Assembly: GCF_029428875.1 (NCBI RefSeq)
Contig: NZ_JAJSOO010000001.1
Location: 682,001-746,000 of the forward strand
Direction of reading: 5' to 3'
From: Streptomyces sp. JH34
GTDB taxonomy: Bacteria > Actinomycetota > Actinomycetes > Streptomycetales > Streptomycetaceae
DNA length: 64,000 nucleotides
Part shown: positions 35,729-44,115 of the stretch, one piece after another
Numbering within the stretch: position 1 is the first letter of the stretch
How the letters are laid out: each line of letters opens with the position of its first letter
Translations under genes and position numbers: made by a program
Notes under the pieces: model-generated
Databases searched by the model: none
Told to the model about the DNA's origin: nothing
Seen by the model: only the letters and a program-made list of their open reading frames with translations

Positions 35729-36767
35729 AGTCGGCGTACGCGTCCCTGATCTGGTCGGTGGAGAGGTTGAGGTGTTCCAGGATCGTGAAGCGTCCCGGGC
35801 GCGTCTGCGGCGCGTAGTCGACCGCCCGCACGAATTCTTCGGTGGTGAAGCCGATCTCGTCGGGCAGTACCGGCAGCCCGTGGCGCCGCAGTACGGACGC
35901 CATCTGGACGGACTCCTCGTGCGCGCCCCGCAGGTGCATGGCGAAACAGGCGCCGAGGCCGACCTGCTCGCCGTGGCTGGCCGCGCGCTTCGGGTAGAGC
36001 AGGTCGAAGGCGTGGTTGATCTCGTGGCAGGCGCCCGAGGCGGGCCGGGAGTCCCCGGCGATCGACATCGAGATCCCGGTGAGGACCAGCCCCTCGGCGA
36101 GCACCTTGAGGAAGGCGTCGTCGCCGACCCCTCCGGGGTGGCGCAGCACCGCTTCGCCGGCCTGCCGGGCCATGGCCGCCGCGAGCCCGTCGATGTCCTC
36201 GCGCCGGACCTCGTGGGCGAGTTCCCAGTCGGCGACGCAGGAGATGTTGGAGACCGCGTCACCGACGCCGGAGCGCACGTAGCGTGCGGGCGCCTCACGG
36301 ATCACGTCGAGGTCGATGACCACGGCGATCGGTGTGGGGACGCCGTAGGAGCCGCGTCCGTTGTCGTTGTCCAGCGTCGCGACCGGGGAGCAGAGACCGT
36401 CGTGCGACAGGTTCGTCGCGACGGCGACCATGGGCATGCCCACGCGCGCCGCGGCGTACTTCGCCACGTCGATGATCTTGCCGCCGCCGAGGCCGACCAC
36501 GGCGTCGTAGCGGGTGCCCTTGATGCCGTCGGCGAGCCGTACCGCGGAGTCGATCGTGCCGTCGGTGACCGGGTACCAGTCGGCCCCCGGCAGCACCGGA
36601 GCGAGCCTCTCGCGCAGGGCGCGCCCTGAACCACCGCTGATCGCGATGGCGAGCTTCCCCGAGGAGGAGATCCGCTGGTCGGCGAGGAGACCGGCCAGAT
36701 CGTCCATCGCGCCGCGCCGGATGTCGACGACGACCGGGGACGGGATGAGGCGGGTCAGTACCGGCAC
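35706..36767 (-). CDS. Glycerol-1-phosphate dehydrogenase-like iron-containing dehydrogenase
   Basis: 353 residues. GLGGGKIIDVAKYAA binds NAD(P)H; LSHDGLCSPVATL is the S-x-DG-x-x-SP block characteristic of sn-glycerol-1-phosphate dehydrogenases (archaeal EgsA, Bacillus AraM). Metal ligands are visible in SGVGDAVSN, CHEINHAFD and SHGEQVG. The expected reaction is reduction of dihydroxyacetone phosphate to sn-glycerol-1-phosphate, the archaeal enantiomer; a related polyol phosphate is possible. The GTG at 36767 has GGGAG five bases upstream and overlaps the nucleotidyltransferase gene by 13 bp. An open frame to 36818 is not needed. Confidence 0.85.
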   Translation of the reverse strand: MPVLTRLIPSPVVVDIRRGAMDDLAGLLADQRISSSGKLAIAISGGSGRALRERLAPVLPGADWYPVTDGTIDSAVRLADGIKGTRYDAVVGLGGGKIIDVAKYAAARVGMPMVAVATNLSHDGLCSPVATLDNDNGRGSYGVPTPIAVVIDLDVIREAPARYVRSGVGDAVSNISCVADWELAHEVRREDIDGLAAAMARQAGEAVLRHPGGVGDDAFLKVLAEGLVLTGISMSIAGDSRPASGACHEINHAFDLLYPKRAASHGEQVGLGACFAMHLRGAHEESVQMASVLRRHGLPVLPDEIGFTTEEFVRAVDYAPQTRPGRFTILEHLNLSTDQIRDAYADYAKAIHS

Positions 36768-37492
36768 GCGATCTCCCTGCCCCGGGCGAGGTCGTCGTGG
36801 TTGTCGATCTCGACCCACGTCACCTCGCCGATGGGCGCGACGTCGACGGTGAAGCCGCGGTTCACGAGCTCCTGGTAGCCGTCCTCGTAGTAGAGGTCGG
36901 GGTCGCGCTCGAAGGTGGTCCTCAGCGCGTCGGCGAGCTCCTCGGCTGCCTCGGGCTCGATCAGCGTGACGCCGATGTACTCGCCGGTCGCGGTGGCCGG
37001 GTCCATCAGCTTGGTGATCCGCCGGACGCCCTTGCCGTCCTCGGTGATGACCTTCATCTCCTCGTCGGCGAGGTTCTTCACCGTGTCGAGGGCGAGAATG
37101 ATCTTCCGGCCCTCGCCGCGGGCGTCCAGGAGGGTCTTCTCGACGGACACCGGGTGCACGGTGTCGCCGTTGGCGAGGATGACGCCCTTCTTCAGGACCT
37201 CACGCGCGCACCAGAGGGAGTAGGCGTTGTTCCACTCCTCGGCCTTGTCGTTGTCGATCAGCGTCAGCGTCACGCCGTACGTGGCCTCGAACTCGGCCTT
37301 GCGGGCGTAGACCGCCTCCTTGCGGTAGCCGACGACGACCGCGACCTCGGTGAGCCCGACCTCCGCGAAGTTGGCCAGCGTCAGGTCGAGGACCGTCTTC
37401 TCGCCGTCCACCGGCACCAGGGCCTTGGGCAGGGTGTCCGTGTAGGGACGCAGACGGCGTCCGGCACCGGCAGCCAGTACGAGGCCGATCAT
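36755..37492 (-). CDS. Sugar/polyol-phosphate nucleotidyltransferase
   Basis: 245-residue NTP transferase. MIGLVLAAGAGRRLRPYTDT carries the G-x-G-x-R nucleotide motif, LPKALVPVDG the catalytic lysine, and ILANGDTVH the metal-binding aspartate. Size and the NNAYSLWCAREVL segment resemble the cytidylyltransferase half of inositol-1-phosphate cytidylyltransferases and LicC-type enzymes. It probably activates a polyol phosphate, perhaps the glycerol phosphate from the next gene, as a CDP derivative. ATGA overlap with the upstream gene. Confidence 0.85.
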   Translation of the reverse strand: MIGLVLAAGAGRRLRPYTDTLPKALVPVDGEKTVLDLTLANFAEVGLTEVAVVVGYRKEAVYARKAEFEATYGVTLTLIDNDKAEEWNNAYSLWCAREVLKKGVILANGDTVHPVSVEKTLLDARGEGRKIILALDTVKNLADEEMKVITEDGKGVRRITKLMDPATATGEYIGVTLIEPEAAEELADALRTTFERDPDLYYEDGYQELVNRGFTVDVAPIGEVTWVEIDNHDDLARGREIACRY

Positions 37493-39243
37493 GCGAGTTC
37501 TCCTTCGTCGTGTACGGCGGGGGCCGAGGAGGACACCCAGAAGCGGATGGACTCGACGAGCACCACCAGAGCCACGGCGGCCGCGAGCGCGGTGAGGGCC
37601 GTGGTGAAACCTGAACCGTGGATGAGTGCGGCGGCGAGGACGGCCACGACCAGGGTCCGGCCCTCGTGCCCGCCGATGACGCGCACCAGCCACCTGGGCG
37701 GTGCCCCGGTGCCGCCCCGGATGCGGTACACCGTGTCGTAGTGATGGTAGGCGACGGCCGAAACCAGGCCGAAGGCCGCGGGAACGGCGTGCGGCACGTC
37801 ACTGCGGGCGGCCAGCACCAGGATCGTGCAGTACTCGGCGGCCCGGAACAGCGGCGGGACCAGCCAGTCCAGGGCGCCCTTGAGGGGCCGCGAGACGGCC
37901 AGTCCGGAGAGGACCGCGTACACGGCGGCCGCGCCCACGGTCAGCAGGCCGCCGTACGGGGTGAAGACCGCCGCGCCCACCATCACCAGGGCGCCGACGA
38001 GCGCCAGGAACGGGGCCGTGAAGCCACCACCGGGACGCCGGACCACCGCGGCGACGGCCTGGGCGAGCGGCCCCGAGTCGGCGAGGTCGGCGAGTGCCAC
38101 GGCGGCGCGGTCGGTGCGCTGCGCCTTGCGGGTCAGCGAGCGGAGCAGCCGGCCCGCCGTGGTGTAGCAGGCCGCCAGGGAGCAGCCGACGAGGAGCGCG
38201 TAGAAGACGATCCGGGGGGTGGTCACGGCGGTGAGCACCGCGATCATGGCCCAGCGTTCACCGATGGGCAGGACTATCATCCGGCGCAGCCAGACCGTCC
38301 AGCCGACGCTGTCGAGCTTGTCGGAGAGGGCGGCGGTGGGACTCGTGTTGGACACCGCGTCGTGGTTGGCCTCGTTGAACGAGAAGTCGACGACATGGCG
38401 GCAGGCCTGGAGCACCATCGCGCCGAGCGCCAGGACCCACACGTCGTCGCCGCCGCGTGCGGCGCCGAGGGCCAGGCCGGCGTAGTACGCGTACTCCTTG
38501 GCCCGGTCGAAGGTGGCGTCCAGCCAGGCGCCCATCGTCGAGTACTGCAGCGAGTACCGGGCGAGCTGCCCGTCGGTGCAGTCCAGGACGAAGGAGAGGA
38601 GCAGGAGCACCCCGGCCGCGACGTAGCCGCCTCGGGTACCGGTCGCCGCGCTGCCCGCCGCGATCAGTGCCGTGACGAGCGAGGCGGTGGTGACCTGGTT
38701 CGGGGTGAGGCCCCGGCGGGCGCACCAGCGGGCGATGTAGCGGGAGTAGGGGCTGATGAAGTACGTGGTGAAGAAGCCGTCGTGGGCCTTCACCGCGCTG
38801 CGCAGCCGCACGGCCTCGTCGTCGACGGCGGCCACGGCGGTCCGGGCGGCGTGCCGCTCCTCCGGGCCGGTCGGGACCGAGGCCGTGAGCGAACCGAGTT
38901 CGGGGCGCTGTACGGCGGTGCCTTCCGCGTCCAGCGCCGCGGCCAGCCGTCCGGGGACCGTCCGGTCCTCGGTGACGGCATCGGCGCCGGGAGAGGTGAC
39001 GGGGGCTCCGGCGCCGACGGCGGCCACGGCCCGCCGGAGGGCGCGGAGCAGTGCCGGGCGGGCCTCGGGCTGCGCGGTGAGCGCTCCGGGGATCGACGCG
39101 GCGGTGAAGCGCGGGTCGGTGAGTCCGAGCCTGAGGGCGTGGACGTGTCCGACGAAGCGTGGGTCCACGAGCGCGACGCGCCTGCTCGCGGGGACTGCGG
39201 CGAGCAGCTCGGCGGCCTCGTCGGCGTCGGCTGCGGCAGTCAC
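37489..39243 (-). CDS. DUF5941/CDP-alcohol phosphatidyltransferase fusion protein
   Basis: At least 584 residues, the first gene of the exporter operon. An N-terminal soluble domain of about 140 residues (PRFVGHVHALRLGLTDPRF) precedes a CDP-alcohol transferase domain with an intact signature: DCTDGQLAR, then G, AWLD and TFD. About eight further helices follow, forming a second membrane half that matches DUF5941. No ribosome-binding site precedes the GTG at 39243. In-frame coding continues upstream to a CTG at 39321 (LSTAILTGAPVPGSS) that has AAGGAG nine bases before it, so the real protein is probably 610 residues. Confidence 0.85.
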   Translation of the reverse strand: MTAAADADEAAELLAAVPASRRVALVDPRFVGHVHALRLGLTDPRFTAASIPGALTAQPEARPALLRALRRAVAAVGAGAPVTSPGADAVTEDRTVPGRLAAALDAEGTAVQRPELGSLTASVPTGPEERHAARTAVAAVDDEAVRLRSAVKAHDGFFTTYFISPYSRYIARWCARRGLTPNQVTTASLVTALIAAGSAATGTRGGYVAAGVLLLLSFVLDCTDGQLARYSLQYSTMGAWLDATFDRAKEYAYYAGLALGAARGGDDVWVLALGAMVLQACRHVVDFSFNEANHDAVSNTSPTAALSDKLDSVGWTVWLRRMIVLPIGERWAMIAVLTAVTTPRIVFYALLVGCSLAACYTTAGRLLRSLTRKAQRTDRAAVALADLADSGPLAQAVAAVVRRPGGGFTAPFLALVGALVMVGAAVFTPYGGLLTVGAAAVYAVLSGLAVSRPLKGALDWLVPPLFRAAEYCTILVLAARSDVPHAVPAAFGLVSAVAYHHYDTVYRIRGGTGAPPRWLVRVIGGHEGRTLVVAVLAAALIHGSGFTTALTALAAAVALVVLVESIRFWVSSSAPAVHDEGELA

Positions 39244-39321
39244 GTCGAAACCGAGTGACCGCAGATCGTCCTCGAGCGACGACCCGGGTACCGGTGCACC
39301 GGTGAGGATGGCGGTCGACAG

Positions 39322-39548
39322 ACGAACTCACTCCTTGGTGCTGACGGGAACGGCGCGCGGCATGACGGCCCGGGGGTGGGCCGGCGGCACGTCGGCTGAG
39401 GCTATCGGATGAACGGAAGACCGAGTTCACCACCCGTTTGTGCTCCGTTCGGGCGAATCGGCCATCGAGCGGCGCCGTTCGCGATCATCATGGTCGATCA
39501 ACGCCTCGCCCCACAAACCGCGTCCGGTCAGCGCATAAGCTGACGTGC
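39322..39548. promoter_or_regulatory. Divergent promoter region with galE -10 box
   Basis: The stretch separates the leftward polymer operon from galE. TAAGCT at 39536-39541 is a -10 hexamer seven bases before the galE ATG, and there is no ribosome-binding site, so galE is probably a leaderless message. AAGGAG (plus-strand CTCCTT at 39331-39336) is the ribosome-binding site for the leftward gene. Confidence 0.5.
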
Positions 39549-40535
39549 ATGACGTGGTTGATCACAGGCGGAGCCGGTTACATCGGGGCACATGTGGCGA
39601 AGGCCATGACGGGTGCCGGGGAACGGGTCGTCGTCCTCGACGACATCTCGACGGGCATCGAGGAGCGGCTGCCCGCGGAGGTCACCCTGGTACGGGGATC
39701 GGCCTCGGACCGTGCGGTGCTCGACCGGGTCCTGGCGGAGCACGCCGTCACGGGAGTGGTGCATCTCGCGGCGAAGAAGCAGGTCGGTGAGTCCGTCGAG
39801 AAGCCGCTGCTCTACTACCGGGAGAACGTGACCGGGCTCGGCGTACTGCTGGAGGCGGTCGCGGCGGCAGGGGTGGAGCGCTTCCTCTTCTCCTCGTCGG
39901 CCGCGGTGTACGGCGTCCCGGACGTGGAACTCATCACGGAGGACACCCCGTGCGCGCCGATCAACCCGTACGGCGAGACGAAGCTCACCGGGGAGTGGCT
40001 GGTCCGCGCGACGGGGCGGGCGCACGGCATCTCCACGGCCTGCCTGCGGTACTTCAACGTCGCCGGTGCCGCCGAGCCGGAGCTGGCCGACACGGGGGTC
40101 TTCAACGTCGTCCCGATGTTCTTCGACCGGCTGACGCGGGGCGAGGCGCCGCGGATCTTCGGCGACGGCTACCCGACGCCTGACGGCACCTGTGTACGTG
40201 ACTACATCCACGTCGCCGACCTCGCGGACGCGCATCTCGCCGTCGCCCGCCACCTGGAGGAGAACCCCGGTGGTGGCGACCTGACCGTCAACATCGGCCG
40301 GGGCGAGGGCGTGTCGGTGCGCCGTCTCGCCGAGCTGGTGGGGGAGGTCACCGGCGTGCGGACGGAACCGGTGGTCGAACCGCCCAGGCCGGGGGACGCG
40401 GCCAGGGCCGTGGCGTCGGCCGACCGGATGACGGAGCGGCTGGGCTGGAAGGCGCGGCGCGGCATGCGCGAGATGGTGGAGTCGGCGTGGGAGGGCTGGT
40501 GCCTGCGCCACCCCGAGGCCCGCTCGGCGCGCTGA
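39549..40535 (+). CDS. galE: UDP-glucose 4-epimerase
   Basis: 328-residue short-chain dehydrogenase-type epimerase. The NAD-binding loop is GGAGYIG at residues 7-13; the catalytic tyrosine and lysine are Y141 and K145 in NPYGETK; VCDYIH-like CVRDYIHVADLADAH is the usual GalE block. It interconverts UDP-glucose and UDP-galactose and could supply sugars to the glycosyltransferase encoded divergently. The ATG follows a -10 box directly, indicating leaderless transcription. Confidence 0.93.
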   Translation: MTWLITGGAGYIGAHVAKAMTGAGERVVVLDDISTGIEERLPAEVTLVRGSASDRAVLDRVLAEHAVTGVVHLAAKKQVGESVEKPLLYYRENVTGLGVLLEAVAAAGVERFLFSSSAAVYGVPDVELITEDTPCAPINPYGETKLTGEWLVRATGRAHGISTACLRYFNVAGAAEPELADTGVFNVVPMFFDRLTRGEAPRIFGDGYPTPDGTCVRDYIHVADLADAHLAVARHLEENPGGGDLTVNIGRGEGVSVRRLAELVGEVTGVRTEPVVEPPRPGDAARAVASADRMTERLGWKARRGMREMVESAWEGWCLRHPEARSAR

Positions 40536-40554
40536 CCGCCCGCACTCGGGCGAA

Positions 40555-40588
40555 GCTCTGACCTGCGATCGTTTCCGCAGGTCAGAGC
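40555..40588 (+). terminator. Hairpin after galE
   Basis: Perfect 13-bp inverted repeat GCTCTGACCTGCG / CGCAGGTCAGAGC with an 8-base loop, 19 bases after the galE stop. Its position fits a terminator, though there is no T run. A palindrome this long could also be a protein site for the downstream metal transporter gene. Confidence 0.6.
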
Positions 40589-40727
40589 ACATGACAACGG
40601 TGTTCAGTGCCGTGTTGCCCCGTACCCCTCCCCCGTAGTTCACTGGCCGCATCGGGCGAGTCGCGTCCGCGCTGTCCGAGGGACACGACAGTTCTGACGG
40701 GTATGACGGGCATACGGAGGCGTTCGC

Positions 40728-41669
40728 ATGGGGGCCGGCCACGATCACGGGCATACGCACGGGGAGCCGCCCCCGACGGGCACGGCGGCCGCCGCGTACC
40801 GGGGCCGGCTCCGCGTCGCGCTGGGCATCACGCTCGGCGTCATGGTCATGGAGATCGTCGGCGGGCTCCTCGCCGACTCGCTGGCCCTGATCGCGGACGC
40901 CGCCCACATGGCGACCGACGCCCTGGGGCTGGGCATGGCCCTGCTGGCCATCCACTTCGCCAACAAACCCGCGGGCCCCAACCGCACCTTCGGTTACGCC
41001 CGTGCCGAGATCCTCGCCGCGCTCGCCAACTGTCTGCTGCTCCTCGGCGTCGGCGGCTACCTGGTCTTCGAGGCGGTGGACCGCTTCGTCACACCGGCGG
41101 AGACCAGGGGTGGTCTGGCCATCGCGTTCGCCGCGGTCGGCCTGGTGGCCAACGTGGTCTCCCTGTCCCTGCTCGTGCGCGGGCAGCAGGACAGCCTGAA
41201 CGTGCGGGGGGCGTACCTCGAGGTCGTCGCGGACACGCTCGGCTCGGTGACGGTGCTCGTGTCTGCGGGCATCATCATGGCCACCGGCTGGCAGGCCGCC
41301 GACCCCATCGCCTCGCTGCTGATCGGCCTCATGATCGTCCCGCGGACGGTGAAACTCCTGCGGGAGACGCTCGACGTGCTGCTGGAGTCGGCCCCCAAGG
41401 GCGTCGACATGGACGAGGTGCGCGCCCACATCACGGCCCTGCCAGGCGTGCTCGACGTCCACGACCTGCACGCCTGGACGATCACCTCGGGCATGCCCGT
41501 CCTCTCCGCCCATGTGGTCGTGCACCAGGAGATGCTGGACTCGATCGGGCACGAGAAGCTCCTGCACGACCTGCAGGGCTGCCTCGGCCACCACTTCGAC
41601 GTCGAGCACTGCACCTTCCAGCTGGAGCCCAGCGGGCACGCGGAGCACGAGGCGCGGCTCTGCCACTGA
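40728..41669 (+). CDS. Cation diffusion facilitator (CzcD/ZitB-like metal efflux)
   Basis: 313 residues. A His-rich N-terminus (HDHGHTHG) is followed by six transmembrane helices; the metal site residues HxxxD occur in ADAAHMATDALG (helix 2) and EVVADTLGSV (helix 5). The C-terminal cytoplasmic domain is the ferredoxin-like metal sensor (LHAWTITSGM). It exchanges Zn2+, Co2+ or Cd2+ for protons across the membrane. The ATG at 40728 has GGAGG upstream. A short repeat GTATG/CATAC just before it may be a regulator site. Confidence 0.93.
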   Translation: MGAGHDHGHTHGEPPPTGTAAAAYRGRLRVALGITLGVMVMEIVGGLLADSLALIADAAHMATDALGLGMALLAIHFANKPAGPNRTFGYARAEILAALANCLLLLGVGGYLVFEAVDRFVTPAETRGGLAIAFAAVGLVANVVSLSLLVRGQQDSLNVRGAYLEVVADTLGSVTVLVSAGIIMATGWQAADPIASLLIGLMIVPRTVKLLRETLDVLLESAPKGVDMDEVRAHITALPGVLDVHDLHAWTITSGMPVLSAHVVVHQEMLDSIGHEKLLHDLQGCLGHHFDVEHCTFQLEPSGHAEHEARLCH

Positions 41670-41900
41670 GCGAGCACACGAGGCCCCGGCCCGGTGACGG
41701 TTCCGCGCCGGGCCCGGGGGCATGATCCGGCAGCGGTCGGCCTCCGGGTCAGGCGCGGTGTCCGTCCCGTCCCGTCCGGGCGGGCGGGCAGGGCGGACAT
41801 GCCAGCACCCGAAGTGCGGACAAGCGGCTTTTGTACGGCAGACTTGACCGCACTCGAGGGGTCCGGCGCACGAGGCCGGGAACCAAAGCGAAGGATGGGT

Positions 41901-42494
41901 ATGCCGACCACACCAGCCACCGCGGCGCACAGCTCGTCGAACGGCACAGCAGACGCGATCATGCTCGAACTGGTCGACGAGAACGGCACGACCATCGGCA
42001 CCGCGGAGAAGCTCGCCGCTCACCAGGCGCCCGGCCAGCTGCACCGCGCGTTCTCCGTCTTCCTCTTCGACGAGCAGGGGCGGCTGCTGCTGCAGCGCCG
42101 TGCGCTCGGCAAGTACCACTCCCCCGGTGTGTGGTCGAACACCTGCTGCGGCCACCCGTACCCGGGAGAGGCGCCGTTCGCGGCGGCCGCCCGGCGCACC
42201 TACGAGGAGCTGGGGGTCTCGCCCTCGCTGCTGGCCGCGGCGGGCACGGTCCGCTACAACCACCCCGACCCGATGTCCGGCCTGGTGGAGCAGGAGTTCA
42301 ACCATCTGTTCGTCGGAATGGTGCAGGAGCGCCTCCGCCCCGACGCGGAGGAGGTCGGCGAGACGGCGTTCGTGACCGCCGGTGAACTCGCGGAGCGGCA
42401 TGCCGCCGCGCCGTTCTCGGCGTGGTTCATGACCGTGCTGGACGCCGCGCGTCCCGCGATCAGGGAGCTGACGGGACCGTCCGCGGGCTGGTGA
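41901..42494 (+). CDS. idi: Isopentenyl-diphosphate delta-isomerase, type I
   Basis: 197-residue Nudix-fold enzyme that converts IPP to DMAPP. HRAFSVFLFDEQGRLLLQRR, the catalytic cysteine in WSNTCCGHPYPGE, the Nudix helix AAARRTYEELG and EQEFNHLFVG with a metal-binding glutamate are all present. I choose the ATG at 41901 (AAGGA at a suitable distance) over the ATG six bases upstream, which abuts the purine tract. It balances the two C5 units for the hopanoid pathway encoded 10 kb away. The 231-bp gap before it holds an imperfect CCCCGGCCCGG hairpin after the efflux gene. Confidence 0.95.
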   Translation: MPTTPATAAHSSSNGTADAIMLELVDENGTTIGTAEKLAAHQAPGQLHRAFSVFLFDEQGRLLLQRRALGKYHSPGVWSNTCCGHPYPGEAPFAAAARRTYEELGVSPSLLAAAGTVRYNHPDPMSGLVEQEFNHLFVGMVQERLRPDAEEVGETAFVTAGELAERHAAAPFSAWFMTVLDAARPAIRELTGPSAGW

Positions 42495-42518
42495 GGCCGC
42501 GGGCCCCGCGGGGGGCGG

Positions 42519-42974
42519 TCAGAGCTGCGTCTTGAGGGGCAGCGCCGCCCAGATGATCTTGCCGCCGCCCGCGGTGTGCTCCACGTCGCAGGCGCCGCCC
42601 GCCTCGGCGGTGATCTCACGGACCAGGAGCAGGCCGCGGCCGCCGGTCTGCGCGTAGTCGGTGACCAGCGCCGTCGGGCGGTACGGGTGGTTGTCCTCGA
42701 CCGCCACCCGGATCCACTCGGCCCCGATGGCCACCTCGACGGCGAGCTCGGGCGAGAGCAGCGCCGCGTGCCGGACCGCGTTGGTGACCAGTTCCGACAC
42801 GATCAGCAGCAGCCCCTGGAGGATGTCGTCCTCGACGGGTACGCCCTGCCGGTCGATCAGGTCACGGACGGCGTGGCGGGCCTGCGGAACCGAGACGTCG
42901 ACGGCGGGCGCGGTGAAGCGCCACACGCCCTCGTACGACACGGGATGGGCCGGAACACTCCCACGGCTCTCCAT
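42519..42974 (-). CDS. Anti-sigma-factor-like ATP-binding protein (HATPase_c_2)
   Basis: 151-residue GHKL-fold protein like RsbW/SpoIIAB. The N box is VSELVTNAVRHA, G1 is VEDNHPYRP (replacing the canonical DNGxG), and GGRGLLLVREI is the G2 region. Streptomyces carry dozens of these; they act as serine kinases or sequestering partners of anti-anti-sigma factors. The partner is not encoded here. I choose the ATG at 42974 where family homology starts; the frame runs upstream to 43073. Convergent with idi. Confidence 0.87.
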   Translation of the reverse strand: MESRGSVPAHPVSYEGVWRFTAPAVDVSVPQARHAVRDLIDRQGVPVEDDILQGLLLIVSELVTNAVRHAALLSPELAVEVAIGAEWIRVAVEDNHPYRPTALVTDYAQTGGRGLLLVREITAEAGGACDVEHTAGGGKIIWAALPLKTQL

Positions 42975-43314
42975 GGACCGCCACCCGCTCTCGATTCGCA
43001 CATCACAGACCATCGGATAACGAGTGTCGGGAAGAGAGTGGTCCGGGCCGCAGCACTGTCCACAAGTGGTCACTTACAGCCTCAATTTGACCGAGTGGGT
43101 ATGTCGCCGTCAGGTGATTGGACTACTTCTTGCCTTCTTCGGGCTTCATCTGGTCCGTCACCCCACTGACGGCCCGTCTCCCGCCCACTCCGACGCGATC
43201 AGCCCGGGCTCCCCTCGGTCGCGGGTCCGGCCATCGACAGCTCCTCACGGTGCGTGCGCGCTTCGCGGCCCCTTCCTGATCCTGGGTCCGGGCCGTACGG
43301 ATAGCATCCGGCGC
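42975..43314. promoter_or_regulatory. Divergent promoter region before the enoyl-CoA hydratase
   Basis: 340 bases without a convincing gene. TAGCAT at 43302-43307 is a good -10 hexamer seven bases from the hydratase ATG, with no ribosome-binding site, pointing to a leaderless transcript. The leftward promoter for the anti-sigma-like gene lies somewhere in 42990-43120, where the sequence is less GC-rich; I cannot place it exactly. Confidence 0.45.
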
Positions 43315-44115
43315 ATGGACCTCAGGGAGCAGGCGACGGGGGCCGGGCCCCGGCTGGAGCACACGGTCGCGGAGGGTGTCGCGACCGTCGTCATCAGCAA
43401 CCCCGCCAAGCGCAACGCCATGACCGCGGACATGTGGCAGGCCCTGCCCGCACTGCTGGAGGAGCTGGCCGCCGACCCCGGTGTGCGCGTCCTCGTCCTC
43501 ACCGGGGCGGGCGAAACATTCTGCGCCGGGGCGGACATCTCCTCCCTGCGGGATCCGGCCGGCCGGCCGCAGGCACTGGCCGTCCGTGCCGAGGAGGCCC
43601 TGGCCGCGTTCCCGGGACCGACGCTGGCGGCCGTGCGCGGCTTCTGCGTGGGCGGCGGCAGCCAGCTGGCGGCAGCCTGCGACCTGCGGTTCGCCGAGGA
43701 GGGCGCGTCCTTCGGCGTCACTCCGGCCAAGCTCGGGATCGTCTACCCCTCCTCGTCGACGCGCCGGCTGGTCGCGCTCGTCGGCCCGGCCACCGCGAAG
43801 TTCCTGCTGTTCTCCGGGGAGCTGATCGGGACGGAACGGGCGCTGCGGACCGGACTGGTGGACGAGGTCCTGCCGAGAGGCGGACTGGAGGAGCGGGTCC
43901 GCGGGTTCACGGAAATCCTGGCCTCGCGCTCGCAGCTGACGCAGGCCGCGGCGAAGGAGTTCGCCGACGGCCGTGAGGACCGGGACGCCCACTGGTCCCT
44001 GCAGGCACGCGGCAGCGGCGACACCGCCGAGGGTGTCGCCGCGTTCCTGGAGCGCCGCGCTCCCCGCTTCACCTGGGCCGCGGGGACCGCCGGGGACGCG
44101 CCTACGTCAGGATGA
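43315..44115 (+). CDS. Enoyl-CoA hydratase/isomerase family protein
   Basis: 266-residue crotonase. The CoA and oxyanion-hole segment is FCAGADISSL (residues 63-72), with the second oxyanion glycine in FCVGGGSQLAAACDLRFA. The usual catalytic glutamates of hydratases are not clearly present (PAKLGIVYPSSS), so an isomerase or thioesterase-like activity is possible. A long upstream open frame from 43024 is unlikely to be coding. The 3' end overlaps the convergent DJ-1 gene by 14 bp. Confidence 0.88.
   Translation: MDLREQATGAGPRLEHTVAEGVATVVISNPAKRNAMTADMWQALPALLEELAADPGVRVLVLTGAGETFCAGADISSLRDPAGRPQALAVRAEEALAAFPGPTLAAVRGFCVGGGSQLAAACDLRFAEEGASFGVTPAKLGIVYPSSSTRRLVALVGPATAKFLLFSGELIGTERALRTGLVDEVLPRGGLEERVRGFTEILASRSQLTQAAAKEFADGREDRDAHWSLQARGSGDTAEGVAAFLERRAPRFTWAAGTAGDAPTSG

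Noticed and set aside
39528..42401. A 957-codon open frame on the minus strand opposite galE, the efflux gene and idi
   Set aside because: It is antisense to three genes with clear motifs. Long antisense frames are a by-product of the strong codon bias in GC-rich DNA, and its translation is Arg/Gly/His-rich without any recognisable domain.
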